A stretch of 64,000 nucleotides of DNA. It comes from Fructilactobacillus fructivorans. GTDB lineage: Bacteria > Bacillota > Bacilli > Lactobacillales > Lactobacillaceae. Under the pieces are notes generated by a model, which saw only the letters and a list, made by a program, of their open reading frames with translations, ran no database searches and was not told where the DNA came from. Numbering within the stretch: the stretch's first letter is position 1; each line of letters starts with the position of its first letter. The stretch is taken from positions 1 to 64,000 of the forward strand of contig NZ_AZDS01000004.1 of NCBI RefSeq assembly GCF_001434095.1, in the 5' to 3' direction. Shown here one piece after another: positions 30,776 to 41,349 of the stretch. Position numbers and translations under genes: made by a program.

Positions 30776-31585
30776 ATGGACATTAAATTAATTGCTATCG
30801 ACATTGATGGCACCCTCTTAAACGAAAAAAATCAGTTAGCCCCAGCTACGATTGAAGCAATTACTGAAGCCCGTCAGAGGGGCATTAAAGTGGCCCTATG
30901 TACTGGTCGTCCCATTACAGGTGTGAAACCCTACCTGAACAAACTAGGAATCGATGGGAACGACGAATATGCCATTACCTACAATGGAGCCCTCGTTGAA
31001 ACGGTTGACGGAAAAGTTTTAAGTAAAGAAACGGTCAAATATGATGATTTCTTGGAAATTGAAATGATGTCCAGAGAAATGGGCGTTCATTTCCAAATCG
31101 AAACGGTTGATTCTATCACGACCACAGACCGTGATATCAGTCCCTTCTCCGTTGAAGAAAGTCATTTAGTGTCAATGCCAATTAAGTATCGGACACCGGG
31201 TGAAATCACTCGTGACGTTAACATCTACAAGCTAATGTACGTGGATTATCCTGATAAAATTACTAAAGCGAAGGGAAATCTTCCCAAGTCTATCTACGAA
31301 CGCATGAGTGTTGTACAAAGTTCTCCCGTCTTCCTTGAATTTATGAATTCTAATTCAAGTAAGGGAAACGCACTGAAGGCTCTCTCAGAACAACTCGGTT
31401 TAAAGCCTGATAACGTCATGGCAATCGGTGATCAAGGAAACGACCTTTCCATGATCAAGTTTGCTGGCCTCGGCGTCTCAATGGGAAACGGAATTGAGGA
31501 AATTAAAAAGAACGCCCAATTTGTTACCAAGCCTAATTCAGAAGACGGAGTAGCGTATGCCATTAACAAGTACGTGAACCAATAG
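30776..31585 (+). CDS. Cof-type HAD-family phosphatase
   Basis: A 269-residue HAD phosphatase of subfamily IIB. Motif I is DIDGT (Asp9 nucleophile, Asp11), motif II is near CTGRP, and motif IV is GDQGNDLSM near the C-terminus. The group acts on sugar phosphates and flavin or other small phosphates; the substrate is unknown. AAGGAG precedes the ATG. It lies 1 bp after the HD gene, so the two are cotranscribed. Confidence 0.92.
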   Translation: MDIKLIAIDIDGTLLNEKNQLAPATIEAITEARQRGIKVALCTGRPITGVKPYLNKLGIDGNDEYAITYNGALVETVDGKVLSKETVKYDDFLEIEMMSREMGVHFQIETVDSITTTDRDISPFSVEESHLVSMPIKYRTPGEITRDVNIYKLMYVDYPDKITKAKGNLPKSIYERMSVVQSSPVFLEFMNSNSSKGNALKALSEQLGLKPDNVMAIGDQGNDLSMIKFAGLGVSMGNGIEEIKKNAQFVTKPNSEDGVAYAINKYVNQ

Positions 31586-31593
31586 TTAGAGCA

Positions 31594-31647
31594 TAAAAAA
31601 TAATCTTAGCTTATGAGAAACTTCAAAAGCTAAGATTATTTTTTTAT
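31594..31647. terminator. Bidirectional terminator, HAD gene / prs
   Basis: AATAATCTTAGCTT and AAGCTAAGATTATT form a 14-bp stem with A and T runs, between converging genes. Confidence 0.92.
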
Positions 31648-31649
31648 TG

Positions 31650-32642
31650 CTATTTTTTCTCGTCATCCTTACCATAGTCAAATCGATGACTAAACAATGG
31701 ACTAACGGGACGATTTTCATTAATTCTGGTAATCGCATCCCCAATCAGTGGTGCCACCGAAATCTGCTTAATCTTATCAATCTTCTTGTAGTCTGGTAAC
31801 TGAATTGAATCAGTAACAACTAGTTTCTTGATTGGTGAAGCCTCAATTCTTTCGGTCGCAGGTCCTGAGAGGACGGGATGAGTACAACATGCGTACACTT
31901 CAGAAGCACCGGCATCCATCAATGCTTGGGCCCCTTTTGTGATGGTTCCAGCAGTATCAATCATATCGTCAATCATGATACAACGTTTACCCTTTACGTC
32001 ACCAATGATGTTCATAATCTGAGCAACGTTGGCTTTAGGACGACGCTTATCGATAATTGCAATTGGTGCCTTCAAGAACTCAGCCATGGCACGAGCTCGA
32101 CTCACACCACCGTGATCAGGTGATACCACAACCGCATCCTTTGCAAGACCATTCTTAATGAAGTAGTCCGCAAGTAAAGGAGCACCCATCAAGTGATCAA
32201 CGGGAACATCGAAGAACCCTTGAATCTGAGCCGCGTGCAAGTCAAGTGCAACAAGGCGGGTAATGCCGTCTTTTTCAAGCATATCAGCCACTAACTTAGC
32301 GGTAATTGGCTCACGACTTCGTGCCTTACGGTCTTGTCTAGCATAACCATAGTACGGAATAACAACGTTAATGGTCTTAGCACTTGCTCGTCTTAGAGCA
32401 TCGATCATAATTAATAATTCCATTAAGTTATCGTTAACGGGATCAGAAGTTGATTGGATAATATAAACGTTATCGCCACGAATGCTTTCCTCAATGTTAA
32501 TTTGGATTTCACCATCACTAAAACGACTAACGGAAGCTTTCCCTAGTGGAACTCCTACTCGTTTAGCAATCTTTTCCGCAAGCGGACGATTTGAATTTAA
32601 AGAGAAAATTTTCAATTTTGGATCAGCATACTTTTCAGCCAT
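31650..32642 (-). CDS. prs: Ribose-phosphate pyrophosphokinase
   Basis: It makes PRPP from ribose 5-phosphate and ATP for purine, pyrimidine, NAD, His and Trp synthesis. The family signature near [18 protein letters not shown] and the PRPP loop [14 protein letters not shown] are present, with [15 protein letters not shown] between. 330 residues from ATG 32642 after GGGGG. It follows purR-glmU, the standard Firmicutes order, and carries the long interval typical of a separate promoter. Confidence 0.97.
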   Translation of the reverse strand: MAEKYADPKLKIFSLNSNRPLAEKIAKRVGVPLGKASVSRFSDGEIQINIEESIRGDNVYIIQSTSDPVNDNLMELLIMIDALRRASAKTINVVIPYYGYARQDRKARSREPITAKLVADMLEKDGITRLVALDLHAAQIQGFFDVPVDHLMGAPLLADYFIKNGLAKDAVVVSPDHGGVSRARAMAEFLKAPIAIIDKRRPKANVAQIMNIIGDVKGKRCIMIDDMIDTAGTITKGAQALMDAGASEVYACCTHPVLSGPATERIEASPIKKLVVTDSIQLPDYKKIDKIKQISVAPLIGDAITRINENRPVSPLFSHRFDYGKDDEKK

Positions 32643-32723
32643 TATAACCCCCACATTTTCTTACCTACCTAATCAGTTTCCATTATATTATTTTAATAAA
32701 ATAATTTCACTATTTAGCTCAAA

Positions 32724-34103
32724 TTAATTGGCACCTTTAAAGGGAAGTTTTTTATAGTAACCCGGCTTGTTAGTCTGGCGTTCTCTAGCAATTCCCATGT
32801 CGTATTGGTTCATATCATCAGTAATGGTAGAACCAGCGGCAATAAAAGTATGATCAGCAATGTGGACGGGCGCAATGAGGTTTGAATTGCTGCCAATGAA
32901 CGAATCGTCACCTACCGTGGAAGTGTGTTTATGAGCACCATCGTAGTTGGCAAAGATTACCCCACATCCAATGTTAATGTGCTTGCCAAGTTTAGCATTG
33001 CCAACGTATGTCAGATGGCCCATCTTAGTTCCCTCACCAATGGTGGCACTTTTAACCTCACAGAAATTCCCAATATGGACATTTTTACCAATCTCAGCAC
33101 CTGGGCGAAGATGACTGTTCGGTCCAATGTCTGAACCCGGCATCATTTCAGCGTCCTCAATTACCGAAGAAAAGACATGAACATTGTCATGAATCTTACT
33201 TCCTGAAATCTTGGAATGGGCACCAATGACACAATTACTGCCAATCTCGGTTCCATTCTGCAGCTGAACGCCTGGTTCAATGATGGTATCCTGACCAATC
33301 TTGATGCCACTATCAATGTAAGTAGCATCGGGGTTAACAATGGTAACCCCGTTTTTCATGTGATAGCGGTTGATGCGATCCTGCATAATGTGAGTTGCTC
33401 GAGCTTGAGCTATCCGATCGTTAACTCCCATCGATTCATTGAAGTTAGCCATTTTGTAAGCCGCAATCGTCCGTCCTTCATTCTTTAAAACTTCAATGGC
33501 ATCGGTTAAGTAGTACTCACCCTGGGCGTTATCGTTGTTAATCTTGTGGAGTGCCTCAAACAAGGCTTGATTATCAAAGACGTAAACGCCCGTGTTGATC
33601 TCATGAATGCCTTGCTCTTCAGAAGTGGCATCCTTTTGTTCCACGATCTTTTCAACAATTCCCAGGTTATTGCGCACAATTCTTCCATAACCGGTGGGAT
33701 CCGGAGCTTGAGACGTCAAAATTGTTGCTGTGGCTTTTTTTTGTTCGTGGTATTCAAACAATTGTTTCAAAGTAGCCGCCGTAAATAGTGGAGTATCACC
33801 ACTAATAACGAGGGTCTCGCCATCCGAGTCCTTTAAAAGTCCCTCGGCACGAGCAACAGCGTCTCCCGTTCCCAGCTGTTGATCCTGAACAACGTACTCA
33901 CAACGATTACCAAGTTCATTTTCAACGTCCTCAGCACCATAGCCAACAATCGTAATGATGTTATCCATATCGAGTTGAGAAACCTGCGTTAACACATGGT
34001 CAACCATGGACTTTCCACAGATTCGGTGGAGAACCTTGTATAATTTGGATTTCATGCGGGTACCCTTACCCGCGGCTAGAATAATTGTATTTTTTGAGCT
34101 CAT
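32724..34103 (-). CDS. glmU: Bifunctional GlmU (GlcNAc-1-P uridyltransferase / GlcN-1-P acetyltransferase)
   Basis: It makes UDP-GlcNAc for wall polymers in two steps. The N-terminal nucleotidyltransferase begins with [10 protein letters not shown] (10-19) and keeps GDTPLF; the C-terminal left-handed beta-helix shows the hexapeptide repeats ([16 protein letters not shown]...) and the acetyltransferase region [20 protein letters not shown]. 459 residues is typical. It lies 23 bp downstream of purR; GGGG precedes the ATG. Confidence 0.98.
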   Translation of the reverse strand: MSSKNTIILAAGKGTRMKSKLYKVLHRICGKSMVDHVLTQVSQLDMDNIITIVGYGAEDVENELGNRCEYVVQDQQLGTGDAVARAEGLLKDSDGETLVISGDTPLFTAATLKQLFEYHEQKKATATILTSQAPDPTGYGRIVRNNLGIVEKIVEQKDATSEEQGIHEINTGVYVFDNQALFEALHKINNDNAQGEYYLTDAIEVLKNEGRTIAAYKMANFNESMGVNDRIAQARATHIMQDRINRYHMKNGVTIVNPDATYIDSGIKIGQDTIIEPGVQLQNGTEIGSNCVIGAHSKISGSKIHDNVHVFSSVIEDAEMMPGSDIGPNSHLRPGAEIGKNVHIGNFCEVKSATIGEGTKMGHLTYVGNAKLGKHINIGCGVIFANYDGAHKHTSTVGDDSFIGSNSNLIAPVHIADHTFIAAGSTITDDMNQYDMGIARERQTNKPGYYKKLPFKGAN

Positions 34104-34126
34104 TTTTGTTCCCCTTGTAATTAATT

Positions 34127-34954
34127 TTAATTGGTACTCCCAAAAATCTTTTGGGCATAATTGCCGGGTTTAATCTCAATCTGGTCATCTTTAATATCCA
34201 TCTTCAATAAAGAGGTAAAGTCAGTGACCCTTCTGTGACCAGGATCGTCGGTTTCAACGAAGACCGTACTCCCCACGAGATGACAGTCAAATTCATCAAT
34301 CAAAGAGGTCAAGCCGGAAATTGTACCGCCTCCACGCAAAAAGTCGTCAACGATCAAAACGTTTGAACCCGGTTGAAGGCTCCGTTTTGAGATGGTCATT
34401 CTTTTGACTTCTTGACTGGATGCTGAAACATAGTTAACACTGACGGTTGATCCTTCCGTAATTTGAGAATCATGTCTGGCAATTACTAGTGGCACATTTA
34501 AATACGTGGCAGAAGCTTCGGCGACGGGAATTCCTCTCGTAGCAACCGTTAGTACCGCGTCAACTTTTTGAAACAGGTATTGGGTAGCAATGATTCTCCC
34601 AATCGTCTTCAACTTCTCTGGTTGTCCTAAAATGTCTGACATGTAAACATAGCCACCCGGAAGGTAGCGATCGTTGTCATTTAAGGTGTCAGAAACTTCA
34701 CCAATAAACTGATCAGCGGCTTCTTTTAAAATGTACGGTGTAAATTTAGCACCACCGGAAGCGCCAGGAACAGTTTCAACCAAACCAATTCCACGTTGTT
34801 GAAATGCTTGCTTCACGATTCCGAGATCTTCACTGATGGAAGACTTAGCGGAATTATATCGCTTAGCGAAAAAAGTTAATGGTACTAATGTATGAGGACG
34901 GTTTAATAGATAGTTCGTCATGTCTACTAATCGTTCACTTCTTTTAAATTTCAT
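34127..34954 (-). CDS. purR: Purine operon repressor PurR
   Basis: The Bacillus-type PurR, which represses purine genes and is released by PRPP. The first 75 residues form a winged helix ([20 protein letters not shown]); the rest is a phosphoribosyltransferase-like domain with the PRPP loop [16 protein letters not shown]. 275 residues. GAGGTG lies before the ATG. The purR-glmU-prs order is conserved. Confidence 0.96.
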   Translation of the reverse strand: MKFKRSERLVDMTNYLLNRPHTLVPLTFFAKRYNSAKSSISEDLGIVKQAFQQRGIGLVETVPGASGGAKFTPYILKEAADQFIGEVSDTLNDNDRYLPGGYVYMSDILGQPEKLKTIGRIIATQYLFQKVDAVLTVATRGIPVAEASATYLNVPLVIARHDSQITEGSTVSVNYVSASSQEVKRMTISKRSLQPGSNVLIVDDFLRGGGTISGLTSLIDEFDCHLVGSTVFVETDDPGHRRVTDFTSLLKMDIKDDQIEIKPGNYAQKIFGSTN

Positions 34955-35037
34955 GCTTTCACCTCGTCATAAATTGGCACACAAGGAAATTTTAGCATAA
35001 ATGTTCGTGTTTTACTTCACTTTATCGAAAAAAAGCC

Positions 35038-35074
35038 AAAAAAAGAGAGGTTAACTTGACCAGTTAACCCTCTA
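35038..35074 (-). terminator. Terminator after the zinc permease gene
   Basis: AGAGGGTTAACT-GGTC-AAGTTAACCTCT on the minus strand is followed by seven T. It overlaps the last codons of the permease gene. Confidence 0.9.
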
Positions 35075-35864
35075 CAAAGTGATTATAGATTAATGAACTA
35101 AAGTAAATAACGACTTCAATAACGGCGATGAAGAAACTAACCGGCCAGTTGGTGTAATATCCCAGGGTCAATCCAACCCAGACCCCAACCAGACCAAAGA
35201 CGATTGCTAGTCCAATCATTTTACTAACCGAATGAACGAAGTATTTGGCACTAGCGGCGGGAAGGGTCAAGAGAATAAAGATTAACAGTGCTCCCACGAT
35301 TTGAGCAGCTACCGAAACACTTAAAGCCAACATCACCAAGAAAATTAATGACAAAATTCCACTAGGAATCTTCTGAGCCCGTGCCCCAACGGCGTCAAAC
35401 GAGTCAAACTTTAAATCACGATAAATAAATAAAGTCACGATCAGGACGATGACCGATAACCAAATCATCTGATGAACCTCGGAGGCACTAATACCGACAA
35501 TACTTCCGAACAGAATATTTGTCGCATAACTGGCACTACTATTCGACAGCGCCAGAAAGAGGACCCCAAGTCCAATAAACAGTGCCGAAACCGCACTAAT
35601 GGTATCTTCTCGCCTTTCTGCAACCGATCCAGAACTCATTTTGCCAACCAAAACGGAACTAATGGTGGTAAAAAGTAGCATTCCATTTAGGGGACTGATT
35701 CCAATAAACATTCCAAATGAAGCTCCCGCAAATCCAATTTCGGACAAAGTGTGAGTTAAAAATGGCATGTTTCGAGAAACCACAAAGACCCCAATGACTC
35801 CACATACAACGGCAATGATGGTACTTGCCAAAAAGGCGTTCCGCATAAATTCAAAACTAAACAT
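35064..35864 (-). CDS. Metal ABC transporter permease, ZnuB/AdcB family
   Basis: A 266-residue membrane protein with seven to nine helices, of the ABC-3 family that imports zinc or manganese. The family motif region GISPLNGMLLFTTISSVLVG is clear. The start is ATG 35864 with GGAAGGGG upstream and an 8-bp overlap with the ATPase gene. No binding-protein gene is adjacent; the likely one is at 49993. Confidence 0.9.
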   Translation of the reverse strand: MFSFEFMRNAFLASTIIAVVCGVIGVFVVSRNMPFLTHTLSEIGFAGASFGMFIGISPLNGMLLFTTISSVLVGKMSSGSVAERREDTISAVSALFIGLGVLFLALSNSSASYATNILFGSIVGISASEVHQMIWLSVIVLIVTLFIYRDLKFDSFDAVGARAQKIPSGILSLIFLVMLALSVSVAAQIVGALLIFILLTLPAASAKYFVHSVSKMIGLAIVFGLVGVWVGLTLGYYTNWPVSFFIAVIEVVIYFSSLIYNHFVEG

Positions 35865-36555
35865 CAGCTTGCCCCTTCCAGAATTCCTCAACATTTAGGT
35901 TACTAATTGGTCCAAATTCATAATTATTTGGTCGCAAGAATAAGTATTTGTTAGCAAATTTCTTGGCCAGCGGAATGTCATGGGTAACAAAAATTACAGT
36001 TAATCCATGCTTAGAGTTAAGGTCGGAAACGACGTTTAACAGGCTTTCCTTCGCCTCTGGATCAAGACTGGCAGTTGATTCATCTAGGATTAACAAATCC
36101 GGCTGAACCACTAATGCCTGTGCTAGGTAAGCCCGCTGCTTTTCTCCTCCGGAAGTTCGTCCCAGTGGTTCCTTTGAAATGGCATTCAAATTAGTCTCTT
36201 TTAACACCTCATTTAATCTTTGGTGTTCTTTTTTTGAAAGCCATGGTAATTTAAAGCCGCTAAAGGCGAGTGCCACAAAATCTTTAACCGAAAGTGGATA
36301 CTCAGTATCGATGTTTCGAAACTGGGGAACGTAACCGATCTTAACCTGGGATCGATTCGGAAGAAATTGAACCTTCCCACTGGTTGGTTTCAATTGGCCT
36401 AAAATTACCCGAACGAGGGTTGTTTTACCAACCCCATTTTGTCCCACAATACTTAAGAAATCGCCCCGTTGCACGTCAAAGCTTAGGTCATTTAAAACGT
36501 GCTTTTCAGCAAAATCAACGGTTAAATTCTCTACTTTTAAAATTAAGTCATCCAT
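35857..36555 (-). CDS. Metal ABC transporter ATP-binding protein, ZnuC/AdcC family
   Basis: The ATPase of the importer: Walker A GQNGVGKT (38-45), signature TSGGEKQRAYLAQAL, Walker B LLILDES and the switch His in VTHD. 232 residues is usual. AGGAG precedes the ATG. Its stop overlaps the permease start by 8 bp. Confidence 0.93.
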   Translation of the reverse strand: MDDLILKVENLTVDFAEKHVLNDLSFDVQRGDFLSIVGQNGVGKTTLVRVILGQLKPTSGKVQFLPNRSQVKIGYVPQFRNIDTEYPLSVKDFVALAFSGFKLPWLSKKEHQRLNEVLKETNLNAISKEPLGRTSGGEKQRAYLAQALVVQPDLLILDESTASLDPEAKESLLNVVSDLNSKHGLTVIFVTHDIPLAKKFANKYLFLRPNNYEFGPISNLNVEEFWKGQADV

Positions 36556-36621
36556 TATTAAACTCCTATTATTCTGAGTCCTTTACTTATACCATCTTAC
36601 TCATTAATGATGGAAATATAA

Positions 36622-36648
36622 AGTAAAAAAAAAGACCTCTCGGTCAAT
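36622..36648 (-). terminator. Terminator after veg
   Basis: TTGACC-GAGA-GGTC followed by nine T on the minus strand; a short stem with a strong T run. Confidence 0.75.
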
Positions 36649-36879
36649 TTAAACAAAGTTAATCTCGATGTTCTTGGTTAAAATATCGGTATAACTGTAT
36701 GATACTTGTCCTAACTTCTCGTCGGAATCAAGCGTAATTAAAAATACAGCGGGAAATGTCTCAGACAAGACACCATCGTACTCATTTGTTCGTTTTCTTC
36801 CAGCTTGTGCAGTTACATGGATTTCCTGTCCAATGTGATTATCTAGAAATAATTTAATCTTAGATAGACTAGTTGGCAT
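36649..36879 (-). CDS. veg: Veg family protein
   Basis: A small protein of the Veg family, in Bacillus highly transcribed and linked to biofilm control, with unknown biochemical role. It has an SH3-like beta pattern (GRKRTNEYDGVLSETFPAVF, GQVSYSYTDILTKNIEINF). I chose ATG 36879 (MPTSLSKIK) because it aligns with Bacillus Veg and has GAGGTG seven bases upstream; ATG 36882 and TTG 36885 are alternatives. It lies between rsmA and the zinc transporter, following the Bacillus rnmV-ksgA-(yabG)-veg order. Confidence 0.93.
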   Translation of the reverse strand: MPTSLSKIKLFLDNHIGQEIHVTAQAGRKRTNEYDGVLSETFPAVFLITLDSDEKLGQVSYSYTDILTKNIEINFV

Positions 36880-36951
36880 CATCAATCACCTCACGTATCA
36901 CTATTATACATTAAAATCAATATAATGTAAAGCTAATGGGCGTAAATACCG

Positions 36952-37842
36952 CTATGACAGTAATCCACTGGCATGAAACTGATTTGCCATTTCAACAAAT
37001 TGATCCACTGATAACTGCTCAGGCCGGTCCGATTGATTGATGTTTAATTTCTTCAAATCAGCTTTAATTTGCGCTTTAACTGCTGGTTGTTTTCCAAAAA
37101 TCCCCTGAAGATTATTCCACAAAGTCTTGCGACGGTGCATAAAGCAACCGTGCGCAAATCCAAAGAATGCTTTTTCATCGTAGGCAACCATATTTCGTTT
37201 TTGTTTGGGGGTAAGTTTGACTACTGAAGAATCCACTTTTGGGGATGGAATAAACGATTGTGCCGACACGTTAATCGCAATTTCCACGTTCTCAAGGTAC
37301 TGGGTGATGATCGTCAGGGCCCCGTAGTCACGATTTCCAGGCTTGGCACTAATCCGTTCCGCTACCTCTTTTTGCATCATCAAAACCGTCACATCGAAGT
37401 TCACGTTTCCCTTCAAAATGTCCATAAGAATGGGTTTAGTAACGTAGTAAGGTAGGTTTGCCACCACCTTTAGACGGTGTTGTACGTCAAAATTTTCTTT
37501 GATCAACTTAGGCAAGTTAGCCTGCAAAAAGTCTTGGTTAATCACCTTAATGTTATTGTACGGACTAAGAGTCTCATCCAAAATTGGCAGTAAATTCTCG
37601 TCAATTTCAAATGCCATTACTTCATGGGCCGACTGTGCGATTTGTTCCGTTAAGGCCCCAATTCCAGGACCAATCTCAATCACATCATCAGCCGTAGAAA
37701 TGTCGGCCACTTGCACAATCTCTTTTAAAACTCCTAAATCATTTAAGAAATTCTGACCAAGGCTTTTTTTAGCGTTTAATCGGTACCGATTTAAAATGGC
37801 TTGGGTTCGTGCTGGACTTCCAATTGCGGGAATTTTACTCAT
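36952..37842 (-). CDS. rsmA: 16S rRNA dimethyladenosine transferase
   Basis: It dimethylates two adjacent adenines near the 3' end of 16S rRNA. The SAM motif EIGPGIGALTEQ and the catalytic NLPYYVTKPI are present. 296 residues from ATG 37842 with GAGGAGG upstream. It overlaps rnmV by 8 bp. The tatD-rnmV-rsmA order is the standard Firmicutes one. Confidence 0.97.
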   Translation of the reverse strand: MSKIPAIGSPARTQAILNRYRLNAKKSLGQNFLNDLGVLKEIVQVADISTADDVIEIGPGIGALTEQIAQSAHEVMAFEIDENLLPILDETLSPYNNIKVINQDFLQANLPKLIKENFDVQHRLKVVANLPYYVTKPILMDILKGNVNFDVTVLMMQKEVAERISAKPGNRDYGALTIITQYLENVEIAINVSAQSFIPSPKVDSSVVKLTPKQKRNMVAYDEKAFFGFAHGCFMHRRKTLWNNLQGIFGKQPAVKAQIKADLKKLNINQSDRPEQLSVDQFVEMANQFHASGLLS

Positions 37843-38401
37843 TATATCCCTCCTCATCAATCTGTTTTAACGCATCATTGAACTGCTTTTTAGTGATGCC
37901 AAACATGCGAAGCCTTCGCTGCATTTGTTTGGCGTTAACGTAACCAAGATGGAGAATTTCTCCCATCTCAAGGCGACGTTCCTTGGCTTCCTTAGTTCCT
38001 ACCAGGCCAGCTGCAATTAAATCCTGTTTACTAATTACTTCAGGATTCTCGTCACTCTCGGTGTAAACGGATGAAAGGGCATCCTGAATGGCCTGAGGAC
38101 TAGCGTGTTCTACGCCAAGTGAACCCTGGGACGTATCGGGAACCCCATCCGCCTTCTTTAAGAAAGCATGCTTAGCTTCTGGGATCTCATCAGAAATGAT
38201 CTTACGAATTTTTTCACCAGAAAAGTCAGGATCAGTAAAAACAATCACCCCACGGGTTTGAGCTAAACGATCAATTAAGTCGAGGGTCTCATCGGAAATT
38301 GCTGAACCACGCGTCTCAATGGTGTCAGCATCCACCGCTCGTTGAATCTGTTTGGTATCGTCTTTTCCCTCAACCACAATTACTTCTTTAATTCTTTTCA
38401 T
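37835..38401 (-). CDS. rnmV: Ribonuclease M5
   Basis: It completes 5S rRNA maturation. The N-terminal TOPRIM domain shows VVEGKDD (9-15) and VFTDPDFSGEKIR. 188 residues from ATG 38401. The tatD stop (TAA) is one base upstream (TAATATG), and no strong ribosome binding site exists, so translation is probably coupled to tatD. It overlaps rsmA by 8 bp. Confidence 0.95.
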   Translation of the reverse strand: MKRIKEVIVVEGKDDTKQIQRAVDADTIETRGSAISDETLDLIDRLAQTRGVIVFTDPDFSGEKIRKIISDEIPEAKHAFLKKADGVPDTSQGSLGVEHASPQAIQDALSSVYTESDENPEVISKQDLIAAGLVGTKEAKERRLEMGEILHLGYVNAKQMQRRLRMFGITKKQFNDALKQIDEEGYNE

Positions 38402-38402
38402 A

Positions 38403-39176
38403 TTAATTTTCCAATCCAAATATTCGATTTGTGTTCGCATACGTTGCCCTAGCAACCACATCCGGATCAACGTCTTTAAACCGCGCTACTGCTTCTAACG
38501 TATACAAAGAATAAGCCGGCTCATTTTGACGTCCTCGAAATGGTTCCGGGGTGAGGTACGGAGCATCCGTTTCAACCAGGATCTTATCAATGGGCGTTAA
38601 CCGAGCTGCTTCATGGACTTCCTTGGTCTTTTTAAAACTTACGACCCCACTGTAAGAAACGACCATCCCCAGATCAATGAACTTCTTCATCCACTCACTA
38701 TCGCCGTTAAAACTGTGGATGATGCCACCAACCTCTGAGATGTGTTCATCCTTTAAAATGCGGTAGACATCCTCAAAAGCATCCCGATTATGAACCGAGA
38801 TCGGTAGATGCATGTTTTTAGCAATCTCAATCTGTCTACGAAAGACTCGCTCCTGCACGTCTTTGGGGGTCGTGTTCTGAAAATAATCCATCCCAATTTC
38901 ACCAACAGCAACCACCTTCGGATTTTCGAGTTGCTTTTCCAACAATTGCTCCTGGTCTTGATCGTAATTCAGCGCATCTTCAGGATGCCAACCCACGATC
39001 GAATAAAGATTATCGTATCTTTGAGCGAGTTGAAGTGACCGTTCATTTAATTCGGCGTTCGAACCTACGTTAGCCATCCTCACTACTCCAAGTTTTTGGG
39101 CGTGATTGACGTATCCATCAATGTCATTTTCAAATGGTTGATCGTTTAAATGAGTGTGAGAATCAAATATTTTCAT
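38403..39176 (-). CDS. tatD: TatD-family metal-dependent DNase
   Basis: A metal-dependent hydrolase with 3'-5' exonuclease activity in studied members. The metal ligands are visible in DSHTHLND (His7, His9), GEIGMDYF, SVHNRDAF and VETDAPYLTP. 257 residues from ATG 39176, with AAAGGA upstream. It follows metG and precedes rnmV, as in Bacillus. Confidence 0.95.
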   Translation of the reverse strand: MKIFDSHTHLNDQPFENDIDGYVNHAQKLGVVRMANVGSNAELNERSLQLAQRYDNLYSIVGWHPEDALNYDQDQEQLLEKQLENPKVVAVGEIGMDYFQNTTPKDVQERVFRRQIEIAKNMHLPISVHNRDAFEDVYRILKDEHISEVGGIIHSFNGDSEWMKKFIDLGMVVSYSGVVSFKKTKEVHEAARLTPIDKILVETDAPYLTPEPFRGRQNEPAYSLYTLEAVARFKDVDPDVVARATYANTNRIFGLEN

Positions 39177-39194
39177 TGGATATCCTTTCATAAG

Positions 39195-39233
39195 CGAAAA
39201 AGTTTCACTAATCATCGACTAGTGAAACTCTTC
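39195..39233 (-). terminator. Terminator after metG
   Basis: GAGTTTCACTA and TAGTGAAACT pair on the minus strand and are followed by five T interrupted by C. It lies between metG and tatD, so tatD may use read-through or its own promoter. Confidence 0.75.
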
Positions 39234-39236
39234 TAT

Positions 39237-41282
39237 CTACTCTAAAGTACTGCCATTATCTAAGGTTTGATCAACAGTTGCGACCTTAATTGAACCGTCA
39301 TTTTGTTCAACTGACAAAATCATTCCCTGGCTCAATTGTCCACGGAGCTTTTTAGGCTTAAGGTTAGCCACAATGATCACTTTTTTACCAATTAGCTGCT
39401 TGAAATCTGGATACCATTTGGCAATTCCAGAAACAATCTGACGATCACCGTCGTCACCAGCATCAAGTTGAAATTTAAGCAACTTGTCCGCATTTTCAAC
39501 CTTAGCAACGTTTTTAACCTCAGCTACCTTCAACTCAACCTTTTCAAAATCATTGAAATCTAACGTTTTCTTTGTTGACTTTAAAACGGTCTTTTGGGGA
39601 TCAAAGGCGGCTTTCTTTTCGTCGGCACGCTTCATTGCTGAACGGCCCTTTGTTTTATCGGACTTAGTCATTTGGTCCTTGATGAATTGCACTTCAACGT
39701 CCCGATCTAATCGAGGAAAAATGGGTTCGCCATTTTCGATGACCTTTTGTTTTGCGGGTAAACCAGCCAAATCAGCATTCTTGATATCGAAATCGGCCAT
39801 TTGATCAAGACCAAGTTGACGATCCATCTCATTGGCTGCGTTCGGCATGATTGGACTAACCAAGATAGCAATCAAACGTAGACTTGCTACCAAGTGGCTC
39901 ATCACGTTTGCTAGTTTAGCTTGATCATCGGGGTTATCCGCATTTTTAGCCAGTGTCCATGGCTCAGTTTGATCAATATACTTATTAGTCTGGGAAACAA
40001 GCTTCCAGATTTCAGCCAACGCATCAGACAAATGGGTGTCATTCATTAATCGCTTAAATTCGGTAACGGTCGTTTGGGCCACCTTCTGTAAGTCAACACT
40101 TGGTTGATCGTCTGAATCATGGTAAGCAGGAGTGATGCCATCTTCATATTTGTTAACCATGGCAATCGTCCGGTTCAGCAAGTTTCCAAGGTCATTCGCT
40201 AAATCGTAGTTGATCCGATCAACAAAATCCTCTGGAGTAAAAATTCCATCACTTGCGAAGGGAATTGCTCGAATGAGGTAGTATCTTGTGGCATCTAGTC
40301 CATAACGATCAATTAATGTCTCTGGATAAATGACGTTCCCCTTTGATTTGGACATCTTCCCGTCCTTCATGGTTAACCAACCGTGTCCGTAAATTTTCTT
40401 TGGAAGTGGTAGACCAAGGGCATGCAAAATAATCGGCCAGTAAATGGTGTGAAAACGCACGATTTCTTTTCCGACCATTTGAAGATCAGCCGGCCAGAAC
40501 TTCTTGAACAACTTATCATCATCGCTGTCGTATCCAAGGGCAGTGATATAGTTTGATAAAGCATCAATCCAGACGTAAACCACGTGTTTAGGGTCAGATT
40601 TCACCGGAACTCCCCAATTAAAGGTGGTCCGAGAAACCGCCAAATCATCTAGACCTGGCTTTAAGAAATTATTCACCATTTCATTCATTCGTGAATGAGG
40701 TTCAATAAAATCAGGATGTTCCTTGTAGTAGTTCATCAGCCAGTCTGCATATTTACTCATTTTGAAGAAATAACATTCCTCGTTAACCAGCTGAACTTCA
40801 TGGCCAGAAGGAGCCTTTCCGCCGATTACCTTTCCGTCAGCATCGTGATAAACCTCCGCTAATTGGGACTCAGTAAAGTACTCCTCATCGGAAACAGAAT
40901 ACCAGCCAGAATACTGACCGAGGTAAATATCCCCTTGGTCTAGTAACGTTTGAAAAATCTTCTGAACGGCTTTCACGTGCTTGTCATCGGTCGTTCTAAT
41001 AAAAGCGTCATTTGAAATATCGAGGTTAGCCCAGAGGTCAGAAATTTGGGTGGCCATTTTATCAACGTAACTCTTGGGATCAACCCCCAATTTTTCCGCC
41101 TTTTGTTCAATCTTAAGACCATGTTCATCGGTTCCAGTCAGGTAAAAAACATCATAACCAGATTCACGCTTAAAACGAGCCAGTGCATCACAGGCAACCG
41201 TCGTGTACGCGTTTCCAATGTGTAATCTTCCTGATGGATAATAAATTGGTGTTGTAATGTAATATGTTGGTTTTTCAGCCAT
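39237..41282 (-). CDS. metG: Methionine--tRNA ligase
   Basis: It charges tRNA-Met. HIGN at 21-24 is the HIGH signature and KMSKS is at 309-313. The connective domain has no cysteine pairs where the zinc knuckle lies in other types, so it is the zinc-free type. The C-terminal tRNA-binding domain (about 580-681) has KVENADKLLKFQ and GKKVIIVANL. 681 residues is normal. GGAGAG precedes the ATG. Confidence 0.97.
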   Translation of the reverse strand: MAEKPTYYITTPIYYPSGRLHIGNAYTTVACDALARFKRESGYDVFYLTGTDEHGLKIEQKAEKLGVDPKSYVDKMATQISDLWANLDISNDAFIRTTDDKHVKAVQKIFQTLLDQGDIYLGQYSGWYSVSDEEYFTESQLAEVYHDADGKVIGGKAPSGHEVQLVNEECYFFKMSKYADWLMNYYKEHPDFIEPHSRMNEMVNNFLKPGLDDLAVSRTTFNWGVPVKSDPKHVVYVWIDALSNYITALGYDSDDDKLFKKFWPADLQMVGKEIVRFHTIYWPIILHALGLPLPKKIYGHGWLTMKDGKMSKSKGNVIYPETLIDRYGLDATRYYLIRAIPFASDGIFTPEDFVDRINYDLANDLGNLLNRTIAMVNKYEDGITPAYHDSDDQPSVDLQKVAQTTVTEFKRLMNDTHLSDALAEIWKLVSQTNKYIDQTEPWTLAKNADNPDDQAKLANVMSHLVASLRLIAILVSPIMPNAANEMDRQLGLDQMADFDIKNADLAGLPAKQKVIENGEPIFPRLDRDVEVQFIKDQMTKSDKTKGRSAMKRADEKKAAFDPQKTVLKSTKKTLDFNDFEKVELKVAEVKNVAKVENADKLLKFQLDAGDDGDRQIVSGIAKWYPDFKQLIGKKVIIVANLKPKKLRGQLSQGMILSVEQNDGSIKVATVDQTLDNGSTLE

Positions 41283-41349
41283 CCCAATTCTCTCCTTTAT
41301 TTCATATCGTACAAATTCAATCGTATTAATATTATACTACTTTTACTTT

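Noticed and set aside
35045-35068. AdcR-like zinc operator (TTAAC...GTTAA)
   Set aside because: It lies at the end of the zinc permease gene as the stem of a terminator with a T run, not in a promoter.
41283-41349. SAM riboswitch or T-box before metG
   Set aside because: The gap is only 67 bp, with no conserved T-box sequence or terminator.
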